From Vermamoeba vermiformis (taxonomy: Eukaryota; Tubulinea; Echinamoebida), in the NCBI GenBank assembly GCA_045837725.1, contig JBEWZL010000135.1:1-64000 (forward strand): DNA of 64,000 nucleotides. The letters are read 5' to 3'. Every line of letters starts with the position of its first letter. The first letter of the stretch is position 1. A program made the position numbers and the translations under genes. Shown here piece after piece: positions 34,149 through 48,000 of the stretch. The notes under the pieces are model-generated. The model saw only the letters and a list, made by a program, of their open reading frames with translations. It made no database searches and was not told where the DNA came from.

Positions 34149-35087
34149 ACAGTTATTGCTTTAATTGTAGATATAAATGAACTCCTGAATGGTGATTATC
34201 TAGATACTACATGTAATATGATGTACTAGCACTTAGCAATTGCTTGATGCGGCAAACGGTAACGATTGTGCCAAGTAGCGCTGACACTGGAAGGGTTACA
34301 AAAGTGTCAACACTTTTGTTCGTCGCAACAAAGCGTTGACTTCAGGCACTGCACACATGAATAAGCTAAAGTTAAATACAATCACATAATGAAAAATTCA
34401 TACTTACACGAATGGCTCGGTCCCATCGTACCATGAGACGCCCTTATTAGCCTACAACTTGTAAGGGATTAGCGGCAGGATTATTATCCATAAAATTAAT
34501 TAATTTGAAATTATTTAATTAATCAAATATTATCGTGAGATAATTACACGAGCAATTTATGCGAGCTAGGTTGAATAATATTTGTATTATTTTTAAATTA
34601 ATTAATTATTCTATTCTCCAATTTCTTCTCCCTAGGTTTAATTGTAATACATACATGTTACCAAGCTAGCAGCATTGCTCGAGGCTCTGTTGATCAAAGG
34701 CACGAGGACCTTTGACAATAAATCGTTGTGGTTGTTGTCGCAGATCATTCGAAAACAAATAAACGAGAGCCAATAATTGAGGTTACCCACTGACAGCTTC
34801 ACAATGGCTAAGGCGATGCAGGCTACAATAGGCCAGCATTAAGCGTTTGGAGCCATCCACCTTTTACTGGCCGATCAGCGGTAAGCATCTCTTGTCCGCT
34901 CTCTCCTGCTGTTAAAAAGTGTTTTTGAAAATTAAACAATGCTCAAACCAAAAAACACTGTTTTCTAACTACAGCGAAGCCAAACGTCAATAACTTTCGA
35001 AAATCAAATTTGTTTTTATTACTTTACCGGAGAACACAATCCTCCTATCCTATATCACCAGGAACCTAGCAACCTTCAATAGTCAGC
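34149..35087. other. Gene-poor gap
   Basis: 939 bp between two plus-strand genes. It holds a possible small spliced minus-strand transcript (34307-34434) and, at about 34882-34972, an intron-like segment (GTAAGC ... CTAACTACAG) that may belong to the 5' leader of the glycosyltransferase gene. A/T-rich from 34480 to 34640. No tRNA or conserved protein found. Confidence 0.5.
34307..34434 (-). CDS. Possible 22-residue spliced micropeptide
   Basis: ATG at 34434 opens MVRWDRAIR, followed by a GTAAGT donor at 34407. An acceptor (TGTGTGCAG, ending 34349) joins in phase to CLKSTLCCDEQKC and a stop at 34307-34309. The intron is 59 bp, the usual size here. Could equally be exons of a non-coding RNA. 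Confidence 0.25.
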
Positions 35088-36549
35088 ATGGCAGGACGTA
35101 CTGTGACTTGGTTATTGGTGATCTTGGTAGTTACGCTGTTCGGGATGAACGGATTCCTTCTGTTGCAGTTAGCCAATAATGACGGCCCTAAATCATCGCC
35201 AAATATTAATAATCAGTTGCAAGTACTAGCTGCAGATAGATTTGGCTCAGATGACGGAAAGTTCGATATTCGGATCGCCCATTTATTTTTGTTACACGTA
35301 AGTATTCTTCTTCTATGTAGTATAAGCATCCAGCGATATAACTTAGTGCATATTATATTTAATATTTAATATTTTGATTTTCCGGTCCTAACTTTTACCG
35401 GCTTTATTGACATTTTTCCGAACTACCCCTAATCGTGATTACCTTTAGAATGAAGGCATGGTAAAAGGAGCTGCAAGAATTTTAAAACGCATCTGGAGAC
35501 CTCAGCACACCTTTGTCGTGCACATGGACGTTAAAGCGAATATAACTCTCAGTGCAACCAAAGCTCTTCTATATAAAACAGGTGCGTATAATACACAAGT
35601 ATTTCCTATCATTACCGCCTAATTTATTTCTTGGCCTAACGAACTTTTCGAAAAGTTTTTGGGGAAGAAGGGCCCAGCGAAGACAACTTCGTCTTTATTG
35701 CCACCCAAAATGTTGTATGGGCGGGCATTACAATGATCCAAGCAGAACTCGATTTATTATCCTCTGCATTCCAAACAGGAAGATGGTACGCGATCTCCAA
35801 CTTGTCCGTACACGTCAACACTTACACTAACGCGTCATGTTATATCATAGGTGGGATCAAGCTTTATTATGGAGCGGTCGATGTTATCCAACGAAGACAA
35901 CCGAGCAACTCGAAAAGAAGTTGTTGGAATGGAAAGGCAAAAATATTCTTGAAATGTGGGGCCGTGGAGGATTTGACGACAAAAAGAAAGACGATAGAAC
36001 TAAATACGTTTGCGTATCTTTAGCTGATCAAATGTTACCTGAGGTAAGCTTGTCAGATTCAAACTTCTATTCCGATAACTCTAATTTCTCTGTAAGTGTA
36101 TGGAGGCGTTTTATGGACGACGAGGCAAAGGACCAGTTGGCATCGATACTTTTAGACACGGTGCGCAATGGTTCATGATTTCACGAGAATTTGCCTACTT
36201 CGCTCTTTATTCGGATCTGTCGCGCAATTTGATGATGTTTATGGCCAATACTTACGTACCCGATGAAATGTTCTTCCAAACACTGCTCTATAATAGTCCA
36301 TATAAGAATAACGTGCTCGACACCAAAAAGTACGTTTGGAGACACGAGAAGTGGTTTGGATGCGAAGGACAAAAGTTGCCTTGTTTGATGACTTTTGGTA
36401 TGTTAACAACACTCATAGCTTATTATACTAACAATCGTATAGATGAGTTGAAATATGCTGTTAAAGATACTCCGTTGATTGCGCGCAAGTTTGATCCAGA
36501 GGACAACACTTTCTACGACTTTGTGGACAAATTATTAGACAAGCAATAA
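35088..36549 (+). CDS. Family 14 glycosyltransferase (core-2/I-branching or xylosyltransferase type)
   Basis: Type II Golgi membrane enzyme. Short cytoplasmic tail, then membrane helix (VTWLLVILVVTLFGMNGFLL), stem, and catalytic domain. Family marks in order: IAHLFLLH-N(EG) at the domain start, FVVHMDVKAN (nucleotide-sugar site), FIATQNVVWAGITMIQAELD, LLWSGRCYPTKTTEQLEKKL (in place of the usual LSGxDYP), GAQWFMISREFAYFAL, YVPDEMFFQTLLYNSPY (acidic catalytic region) and KYVWRHEKWFGCEGQKLPCL. The intron near 35800-35852 was placed so that NL joins WDQALLW in phase; the donor choice there is the least certain join. About 390 residues. It converges with the next gene, 41 bp between stops. Confidence 0.83.
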
Positions 36550-36590
36550 ATGTACATAGCTGAATTGATACACCTTTATTTACAAGCTTT

Positions 36591-37976
36591 CTATCGACGT
36601 CTCGGCGAACGAGATCTGGATCTGGACCGTCTTCGCGGAGGCGATGGTGAACGATTCTTGTGTCGCGGGGGAGATCGTGAATCAGATCTCTTCCTTGGTG
36701 GCGACCGTGAGGGAGAACGAGCAGCACGTCTTGGCGGTGACCGCGATGCTTTTCTTGGGGGTGATCTGGATCTCGATCGCTGCGTGCGACGAGGTGGTGA
36801 TCGAGAAGGCGAGCGCTTTCTTGGTGGTGATCGCTCTTTGTTGCTACTTCGGTTTGGTGAAGACGATCGTTTTCTTGGCGGTGACGGTGAAGCACGACGA
36901 CGAGGAGGTGAAGCCTCAGCGTGCCTTGGCGGAGATGGTGATGACTTGCGACGTGGCGGAGATCTCTCAGGTGATCTGTCGCGGTGACGTGGCGGTGATT
37001 TCTTTCGATCTCTTGAACGTGACCTTGACTTGCTTCGATCACGTCGTTGTCTCTTTGACGATCTATCGCGGTCCTCGTCATCATGCTCGCGTTTTCGTTT
37101 CTTTTCTTTCTTCTTCTCTTTCTTGTCTCGCTTATCTCTTTTATCTTTTTTGTCCTTCTTATCTTTTTTGTGCTTTTTTTCTTTTTTGTCCTTGCCTCTT
37201 CCTCTGTCTTCAGAACTGTAATCGTCACGTTTGAATCTCGCGTTCTCAAACTGCTCTTCACCGACCTCGTCAATAGCACCAAGTTGATTGATGTTCTCGC
37301 CCGAAACATTGCGGTCACCGACGTGTCTCTCCTCGCCGAAACCTAAGCCCGTCACACGACTTTCTGCGTCGTACATGTTATTGTCCGTCTCATCACGGGA
37401 AACCAACTTCTTCAGCTCGTCGTCATCTAATTGATGTTGTTGTGCAGAGTGTGCTTGTCTTATTTTCAAAGGATCGACACCTAAAGTGACACGTTAGACC
37501 AACCTCAAAAAAAACCTCGGTTTACACGTACCTGCAGCCAGCAATGCCATCATGCGCTTTTCTTCTTCTTGAATTTTAGTTAAATCGACCTTCTCCTTCT
37601 TCTTATTATCGTACCACCAGCCAGCATTAGGATTGATATTATTGAAAGTTCTTTTGTTGCTCGTAAATAAAGAATGGGCTGTATACAAAATATTTAAATA
37701 TATTAGAGTAATTTAAAATAGTAATAAAGCGTGTAAAACGATACAATAAATTTATTGAATTTTTTGAATTAATTTGTATTTCGAAATCGCCTCGCATCCA
37801 GTGAAAAAATGTGCGCTATATGCAATAATTACCTAAATAATTTTCCTTGTATTTATCTGAAGAGACCTCCTTCCATGAGAACTCTATGCGGATTCCGTTA
37901 GATCAAGGTTTACAGCACCGGAGGTAAACTTACGGTCACGGCCTCCACGTGCTCCTCCACCTCCTCCTTTAGACAT
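36591..37976 (-). CDS. MMTAG2-like (MMtag domain) Arg/Ser/Lys-rich nuclear protein
   Basis: The N-terminus matches the MMtag domain of multiple myeloma tumour-associated protein 2: MSKGGGGGARGGRDR joins FSWKEVSSDKYKENYLG, then HSLFTSNKRTFNN and AGWWYDNKKK, as in the human RGG.D.F.W.DV..DK.RENYLG.S pattern. Later exons carry EEEKRMMALLAAG and VTGLGFGEER. The C-terminal half is low-complexity: Lys-rich (about 37200-37080), then SRSRSR and SPPRR repeats to the stop at 36591, as in RS-domain splicing factors. Four exons. Function of the family is poorly known; nuclear, RNA-linked role inferred from composition. Long antisense frames here only mirror the RS repeats. Confidence 0.78.
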
Positions 37977-38128
37977 TTGTGGTTCACGGTGCGATTTCAA
38001 AAACCAACGGAGAAGGAGAAGTGAACTCCGTTTTGACGGGCCGAGCCGCGATTTTTCCCAACGCAGAAAAAAAGCTGAAGCAACAGTTTTGAACCAGTTT
38101 GTACAACATTATCCACTTGTCAACCAGG

Positions 38129-39520
38129 ATGGGCGTTCTTCGGGCTGTCGGCAAAGGATTCTTCTTCCTTTTCCTGATCGCATTTGCGTTCTTCGGATAC
38201 CGTTTTGCGGTATTCATGTTCGTCCCGATTAACCTTCGATTAGACTTGCTTAATCCCAGCACTGAGCCAACCAAATACGACATTGACGCAATGTCAGTGC
38301 TCACCGACGTAAGATCAAGATTTTTGTCTTATTAAATAATTATTACGAACGACAAAAAATAATTAATTGACAATCTATTAGCAATTCGTTAAAACGAGCG
38401 ATGGGATTAACTTACACGTTTGGACCGGAGGCAAGCCCGATCCCAATAACGTTCTAATCTTTTTGCACGGGTTCCCAGAGAGCGGGTAATACTGCCACAG
38501 CACCTTTTACGCTATTATTAATATTGTGCTAGATTAATGAGCTGGAAAGCACAAGCCAAATTCTTCGTGGACAAAGGCTATTATGTCATAATTCCCGACA
38601 TGCGTGGCTACAACACTTCAGACAAGCCTGAAGGTAATATTTCACTCGATTACTGCATTCAAATATTAACTGACGGTATCTTAGCTGAATCTTCATATCA
38701 CATGGATTACTTAGTGGCTGATGTCATTACGCTCATTGACACGTTCGCTGGCGCGAATAACAAGGCACTCGTAAGTCCTAATCTTTGAATAGACAACGCC
38801 ATTTATCAAACTAACGCGAAGCACAGCTCGTTGCTCACGATTGGGGCGCACTTGTGGCATGGTCCTTCGCTGTCAAACACTCCGACCGCTTGAACAAACT
38901 TGTCATCTTGAACGTACCTCATCCCGCTGCTTTCCCTAATGTCATTAAAGCCAATCCAAGACAACTGCTGAAATCCTACTACGTGTTCTTCTTCAACTTC
39001 CCCTATTCAATGGTTGAATACAAGATCACCAAGTAAGTACCGGTCCAATATCTCATCAAAAGATGTTAAGATCTTAACATACCTCTAGGGATAATTTTGG
39101 ATTCCTGTCTGGCGCTCTGACCATTGCCAACAATCAATCCTATTCGTTGTACGATCTGCAAGAAGCACGAAAAATGTGGGCTTACAAGGGCAGCGCAATG
39201 GCAACTGTGAAGTACTATCGCGCGAACTTTGGGTAATAATTGTCATATTTTTACGTAATTTTTACAGCGTGTGCTAACGGAATTATTACTTCAGTGGTAC
39301 AACTGGTCTTGATCCAGCAACACAGATCGTCAATGCACCCACTCTTATTTTATGGGGCAAAAATGATATTGCTTTGGAAGTGGAGTGTGCATCCGAAAGT
39401 GTTAAGTTCTGTCCGAATGGCAAGTACGAGATCTTCGATAATGCATCTCACTTCATTCAACACGACATTCCTGAAGTTGTTAACGAGAGAATATACAAAT
39501 ACTTTGTGTCTGGTAACTAA
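38129..39520 (+). CDS. Alpha/beta hydrolase, epoxide-hydrolase-like, membrane-anchored
   Basis: N-terminal membrane segment (GKGFFFLFLIAFAFFGYRF), then an alpha/beta hydrolase fold. LIFLHGFPESG is the oxyanion-hole motif, IIPDMRGYNTSDKP is the usual DxRGxGxS-like loop, and VAHDWGALVAWSF carries the nucleophile Asp of the epoxide hydrolase/dehalogenase branch. LILWGKNDIALE provides the acid and DNASHFIQHDIPE the catalytic His. About 385 residues in six exons. Length and anchor recall animal EPHX4/EPHX3 and C. elegans CEEH enzymes. Substrate unknown. A few exon joins (near 38635-38690) are tentative. Confidence 0.85.
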
Positions 39521-39702
39521 ATTTCCTAATACAAAGGGACATTCGTGAAGCCAACAAAGACCGTTCTTTTATTTTTAACAAAAAATCGAAATTTATGGCA
39601 GTTAAATTCGGCAGTTTGAATTTACTCACGCATTATATATTACCGAACGATATATACTACAACAGAATCCAACAATATTACAAAACTTATCAACTTAACA
39701 AA

Positions 39703-40883
39703 ATGTCACAAACAAGCATTTCGTGTTACATCTGCTACGCTGACTTCCAAGCCGAGCGCCCGCTTAGCGAGGACGGACCAAACAAATACGCGCCAATTTC
39801 TGATGACAGTGCGTACTTTTGGACAAAGCAGTTGCATCCGCAGTGTAATTACGTGGATCAATTTCTCTGTCGGTCTTGCATTGTCAAGCACCTGACACTT
39901 AGGTTGGATAGTAATCTACCGCCCTCGTGCACCTACTGTGGCTCTCCTTTAGAACACGAGCTAGTGATGCAGCTTCTACCAGAAGACAAGCGAGATCAAT
40001 GCGAAAAGAAATTTTGGCAAGGCAAGGGGTTGAAAGAGTGTTACAACACCGATTGTCGCTCCAACTTTATATTTGAGGTAAAATAACTTTCTATCATTTT
40101 TATTTAACAGCTAACCAAAATCTTTTTCAGAGATCCGACGATTGTTCGAATCCAATCATTTACTGCCCCGAGTGCCGTTACCCCTATTGTGCACAGTGCG
40201 GCGATCAGTTCCACGGAGCACTCAATTGTAAAACATATGTCGAAGCGCTCGACATCATGCAAAACAAAGTGCGAAAGAACGGGTTTCGCTACTGTCCGGT
40301 AAGCCAATCCACACCATCTTAACCGTAGCTTGGTAACTAACCTTGAGATTAGACTTGCAAGACGCCAATTGAGCGTATTTCGGGCTGCAACCACATGCAG
40401 TGCACTCAGTGTGCGCAGGAGTGGTGCTACGACTGCGAAGTGCCATTCAACCCGAGCCATACCTGCACGCAGGAATCAATGCTTCGCGTCAAGCGGCTCG
40501 AAAATCTTACCAGACTGTTCGAGAGACTCGATGTGTCTCGAGACCAGCGAGGTGGAAGGGGTCGCGGTGGGCGTGGTAGATTTGGACGAGGAAGAGGTCG
40601 TGGCAGAGGTCGAGGTGGACGTGGCCGCGGCGACCGAGGACACAACGCTGCTGAGGCTGTGGCAGTATCAGTGCAGGCGCAACCCCCTCAAGAGCAACCC
40701 CAAGAGCAACCTCAAACCCAACCTCTTCAAGCTCCGGAAGCAAGAGGGCGCGGTAGAGCTCGCGGTGGCCGTGGATTTGTACGAGGAAGAGGTCGCGGAA
40801 GAGGCAGAGGTGGACGTGGCCGCGGTCGTGGTGCGAGGAACAACCCCGCTTCAACACCCGCCCAAGTGCCTCAGACGGCATAA
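39703..40883 (+). CDS. RBR-type E3 ubiquitin ligase with RGG-rich C-terminus
   Basis: RING-between-RING ligase. RING1 is divergent: CYICYADFQ, FLCRSCIVKHL and CTYCGSPLEHE. IBR: CYNTDCRSNF, CPECRYPYCAQCGDQFHGAL. RING2: CPTCKTPIERISGCNHMQCT with the Cys before Asn-His placed as the catalytic thiol, then CAQEWCYDCEVPF. Two introns split the domains (about 40077-40131 and 40300-40352). After a short helix (LENLTRLFERLD) come two Arg/Gly clusters (GRGRGRGRGGRGRG type) around a Gln/Pro-rich linker, the composition of RNA-binding RGG tails. Stop at 40881-40883. A second ATG in frame lies upstream at 39595. RBR assignment is firm; the RGG tail on an RBR ligase is unusual. Confidence 0.85.
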
Positions 40884-41376
40884 TTTCGTCAATTTTCAAA
40901 GCAGACGAAGTGTTGCCGGTGTAAAATATTTTGACATATTAAATCTGGTAATTGTAAATAAAACTAAACGGCGAAAAAAACAATGCGTGTCATCACACTA
41001 AATTGCCCTACTTGGAAATGGGAGGCCTCATGATCAGGAGCGCAGAGTACTCTTGGACTCACTCGCGTAAACTCATCGGCCGCTGGATCTACTGGTGTAA
41101 TTTGCCTATCATATCTTCGGAAGTTCAGGAACTAACAGCTGTGGTTTTAAACGTCGTGGGGTAGGAAAGGATTGAAAGGGCGAACACAAAAGCAGGAAAT
41201 GATTGCCCGCCAAAAAAATTCAAATCGTTTTTGTAACGGATACATGGTCCGAACATATTTTTTTTGTCAGTTCGAAACGATCAAATTTCCTTGAGGAAGT
41301 AGCGAGCACAACAGCTACTGGCGGCGTAGTATAGTTAGTTTTTGTATTATTTATTTATTTGTAGATTATTTTCAAC
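40884..41376. other. Gap with two overlapping short frames
   Basis: 493 bp without a clear gene. Minus frame (about 40960-41123) reads ITPVDPAADEFTRVSPRVLC and looks protein-like. Plus frame from the ATG at about 41020 gives 48 codons beginning MGGLMIRSAEYSWTHS. At most one is real; no homologue recognised. An ACTAAC followed by an AG lies near 41133. Confidence 0.35.
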
Positions 41377-44121
<2,745 letters not shown>

Positions 44122-44276
44122 AACCTGTCAATATTGTACTATAATAAATTCAACACCCGTATTAACAATCAATTAGTCTTTGCGCAACCAACAGAGTTCT
44201 GTAAAATTTCTGTGTCACAAACTGACGTAGATATTGTTAACAACCATTCAGTTGAAACAACACAAGTAAAGGCATC

Positions 44277-44943
44277 ATGGCCAACGTACCAAAGAGAATT
44301 TTGTTCTACAGCGAGCGAGAAGAGCCTTATGGCGTTTTCTCCAATTTTTCGCCGCATCCGGTCAATGTTAACGGAAAGCAATATCCTACAACAGAACATT
44401 ATTTCCAGGTAATATTTTATAATATTTTAACAGCGAATAACAAAATTTGTCAATGCCGTTGAAGATCTACAAAGAAATATCTAAGATAAGCTTTAAATTT
44501 TGAAATGATTCTCAAAATTACGATTATCAGGCCATGAAGTTTGTTGGAACTCCCGAGGAAGAAATGGTCCGAACGGCGAATACTCCTGCTGATGCCAAGG
44601 CTCTAGGAAGAAGCCGATCTTTTCCTCTTCGCGCAGATTGGGAAGAGGTGAGTTCTATTATTAAAGCTAGGACCTTTTTTTTTAATGTGGGAATTGTTTG
44701 ATTAATTCTGACGTTAAATGGTAGGTCAAAGACCAGATCATGTACGAAGCTATCCACGCCAAGTTTTCGCAACACAAGGAGTTGAAAAAAATATTATTGG
44801 ATACTGGTGACTCCTCCATTATTGAACACACGAAAAATGATGCTTACTGGGGAGATGGAGGTGACGGATCTGGCCGAAACCAATTAGGCAAGACACTGAT
44901 GAAAGTACGAGAGGAGTTACGAAATGCCAAGAATAAGGACTGA
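44277..44943 (+). CDS. NADAR-domain protein (YbiA-like N-glycosidase fold)
   Basis: Small single-domain protein of about 165 residues in three exons. RILFYSEREEPYGVFSNFSP, then GKQYPTTEHYFQ joined to AMKFVGTPEEEMVRTAN, then AHPADAKALGR-like sequence and NDAYWGDGGDGSGRNQLGK near the C-terminus. These are the conserved NADAR blocks, including the EHYFQ and W-G-DG-G-GRN-LG motifs. Characterised members remove ADP-ribose from bases or cleave N-glycosidic bonds of riboflavin intermediates; which applies here is unknown. Good match over the full length, so probably active. Confidence 0.88.
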
Positions 44944-45096
44944 GGACTTGTGTATAATATCATGATCTTTTATAAATAAATCTCGTGTCTATCTGAACGA
45001 GGATTTTGTGCCGCCGTTTTTAACCATTTCGAAACACGGCCGAAAGAGGCTAACGCTATCAAGGAGTTTAATAATAATAATGATATATAGAAGACT

Positions 45097-48000
45097 ATGA
45101 GTAACAATAATCTACGAGCAAGTGGTACCGCCCCAAAAGCTATCAATAGCGCAAACTCAACGCCAAGATCGAGGTAGGAGACAGAAAAATTTCGGTTAAA
45201 TAATTTAAAAAATAATTCATGGACGTAGATCAAGGACGTTGACTGTGTCTGGGTCACTCCCGTCAGTTGGCTTGGCCAGGTAAGAATTAAATTAATTTTT
45301 CAATGGATGGCGATTGAATAAATTCTTATTTTATTTTCAAGAAATGAATCCCTCCAGCGTGGAGTAAATAATAGCATTTTAATTGTGCAATAGCTTATTT
45401 GCCCCATTAAATAATTGATCTCGAAATTGAATTGCATCTATTTTATAAATCAAAAGATATCTAACTACTTATTTTAGTCCTACGAGTAGCAAATCAAATA
45501 CTCCTACACCAAAGAGCCCGAGTACTAGTAAGCGTGCCACAGTAAATTTGTCTGCCATGGGATTCGATCCAAAATCGATTTCCATTCCGTCCTCGCCTTC
45601 TAGCACGGCAGAAAATTCTCCAGTAGGATCTGCGCGCTCAGATAGACGAAGGTCAATGTCGATAAGCAAATCACTTGTTTCAACTATACTCGCAGAACCA
45701 CGAGACAATTTCTCGTGTTACATTACGCCGGATCTACTCAAGAAAATCTCGAAAAAAGATAATTTAAAGGATATTACATCACTGGCAATACATCAGCCAG
45801 ATCAACGAGTCAAGGTATCAATTATTATGAATTGAAATAATATAATTTTGTGACCCGAACTAACATTTCTCCGCAGTACATTGAATCGTTAGAAGAGTGC
45901 ACAAATTTGCGAGAATTGGATTTAAGCCAAAATATTATCGAAAAAATCAAAGGATTGGATACTTTGACAGCGCTAGAAGTGCTCAATTTGAGTTCGAATT
46001 CCATCACTAAATGGGAGGGCCTGTCTACTTTAAAAGCCTTGCAAACTTTGGATTTATCGTCGAACGGGTTGACTAGATTGTCATCCTCCATTGCAAATCA
46101 CGCAGCGCTAACAGTATTGAAATTACACGGAAATCAACTCAACGTCGTAAGTCAGATCTAGCATACTTTTCTTTCACCTACTAATGCCTTTACAAAGCTA
46201 CGAGACGTTGTATTTTTAAAATCATGCAAAAATCTGATCGAGTTGACCTTACACGACAATCCTTTGGCTTTACTCGGCTCGTACAGAGAATTCGTTATTT
46301 TTCAACTGCCTCAATTAGAAGTCCTCGACGAGACTCACATTACTTCCGACGAACGTGCAGCAGCTAGTGAACGATTCGGAAGAGGTAGGTTAATTATATG
46401 CACGATAGTAGAACTAATAGTATCGCAGAGGAAATCAACTTATTGGAGACTAAGATAGCCCAACAGCAACAAGAGCTAAACGATTTCAAGTACGTAGATC
46501 ATTTTGGCTGAAGTACAGACTGTATTAATCGAGTTAATAGGAAAAAATACGATGAGGTTAATGATGCTTTGGCGAAATTGAAAGACTCTGAAGGTCAATG
46601 GAGTAGTCGCGAGAAAGAATGGCAGAACAATAAAATTCGATTGGAACAAGAATTACAAACCAAAACAGACATGGTAACAGCGATTCGATAATAGTACTAT
46701 AAGTCTTCAGAATTCTAATATTACGCTAGTTAAATAATAAGAGTAACGAACTTATCAAAATGTGCGAGCTGCTCTACGAAGTCAAGCAAGAATTGGCATT
46801 TTACAAGGTACATAGACCACTCTTGAACTAGCCACGAAGTACTAACAATCGTTCAGATTGATGCATCTTTCGATGATAACCCTGCTCAAAATGTCCGCGT
46901 AAACACTTTTGATATGGCGCCGGTACGTGGGCAAACATATTATCTTGGTTTAATTATCTGACCGGTGTCACGATAGGCTCCAATGAGCATTCAAATGTCA
47001 CAAGCAGTGCCGCAACGAGGAACGATTACTATGGGCACCCATGATTCCCTCGAAGGAAGTAAGTATTCCACTCTTCAAGTCACAACATGAGCTCTAACAA
47101 ATGTACAGGTCTTGATGAATTTATCGATTCAGGCGTGGACACGAGCGAGTTGAAGAATAAAATCAGCGAGTTAGAGAGGCTCGTGCAGTCGCAGCAACAG
47201 CTCATTCAAGACTTGCAGAAGTTCCAGCACGATACTTTTGCCGAGCAGGGTGCTAGTTCTGACACCATTGCAGCACTTAAACGCGAAATAGAGTTGCTGA
47301 GAAAAGACCGCGAGCAACTTGAGGCCAATGTCAAGCGCAATCTTAACGCTGCAGCTGAGGTCGTTAATTTACAAGGCGAAGTCCAGCGACAACAGGGTAT
47401 CATTGCCAATCTCAAGACCGAGATCGGAGTTTCTGGCGGTCAGTCGGAAGAAGAGCGAAAGCGCGTGCAACAACTTGAAACTGAAGTGCAAGCGATTAAA
47501 GCTTTCACTTCACAGCTTTTGGCTCGTGAAGAAAAACTGAAGTTTTCGCTCATGGAAAAAGAAGAGCATGTCACGGAACTCAAAGAGGCTCTTGAAGAGA
47601 TGGAGGAGAAAAAGAAGCAAATGAAGCAACAAATCAAAGACTACGAGGCAAAGATTGTCGATCTCGGCTCAAATCAAGCCTCTGCATCTCAAGCACAGGA
47701 TCAAAACGTAGCCTCGTTGAAGAGCGACAAAGACCGACTCGAGGCACAGACATTTGTGTTGCAAGGTCAACTGAGCGCGATGAAGGAGGAGCTCGAGAGA
47801 TACAAAAAAGATCTCGAGACTGCCAGTCAAAAGCGCGAGGAAATCAATCTGAAGGCTCAACAGTACTTCGAAGAACTTGTCACGTTGAGACATCAAGTCC
47901 AAACTCTTACAGCACAGAACAACACTTTGACCGAGAAGAACGCTGACCTGCAAAAGAAAGTCAGCGAGCTTGAGAAGCAAAAGAGTGAATTGGATGCCAA

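Noticed and set aside
36550-37346. Plus-strand frames opposite the MMTAG2-like gene
   Set aside because: Mirror images of the Arg/Ser and Lys repeats; the minus strand has the conserved N-terminal domain and introns.
40330-41001. 223-codon plus frame through the RGG region
   Set aside because: Shifted reading of the Gly/Arg codons of the RBR gene, whose own frame keeps the RING2 cysteines.
44970-45257. Minus-strand frame with hydrophobic runs
   Set aside because: Lies over the first exon and intron of the LRR/coiled-coil gene; no splice partner and no family match.
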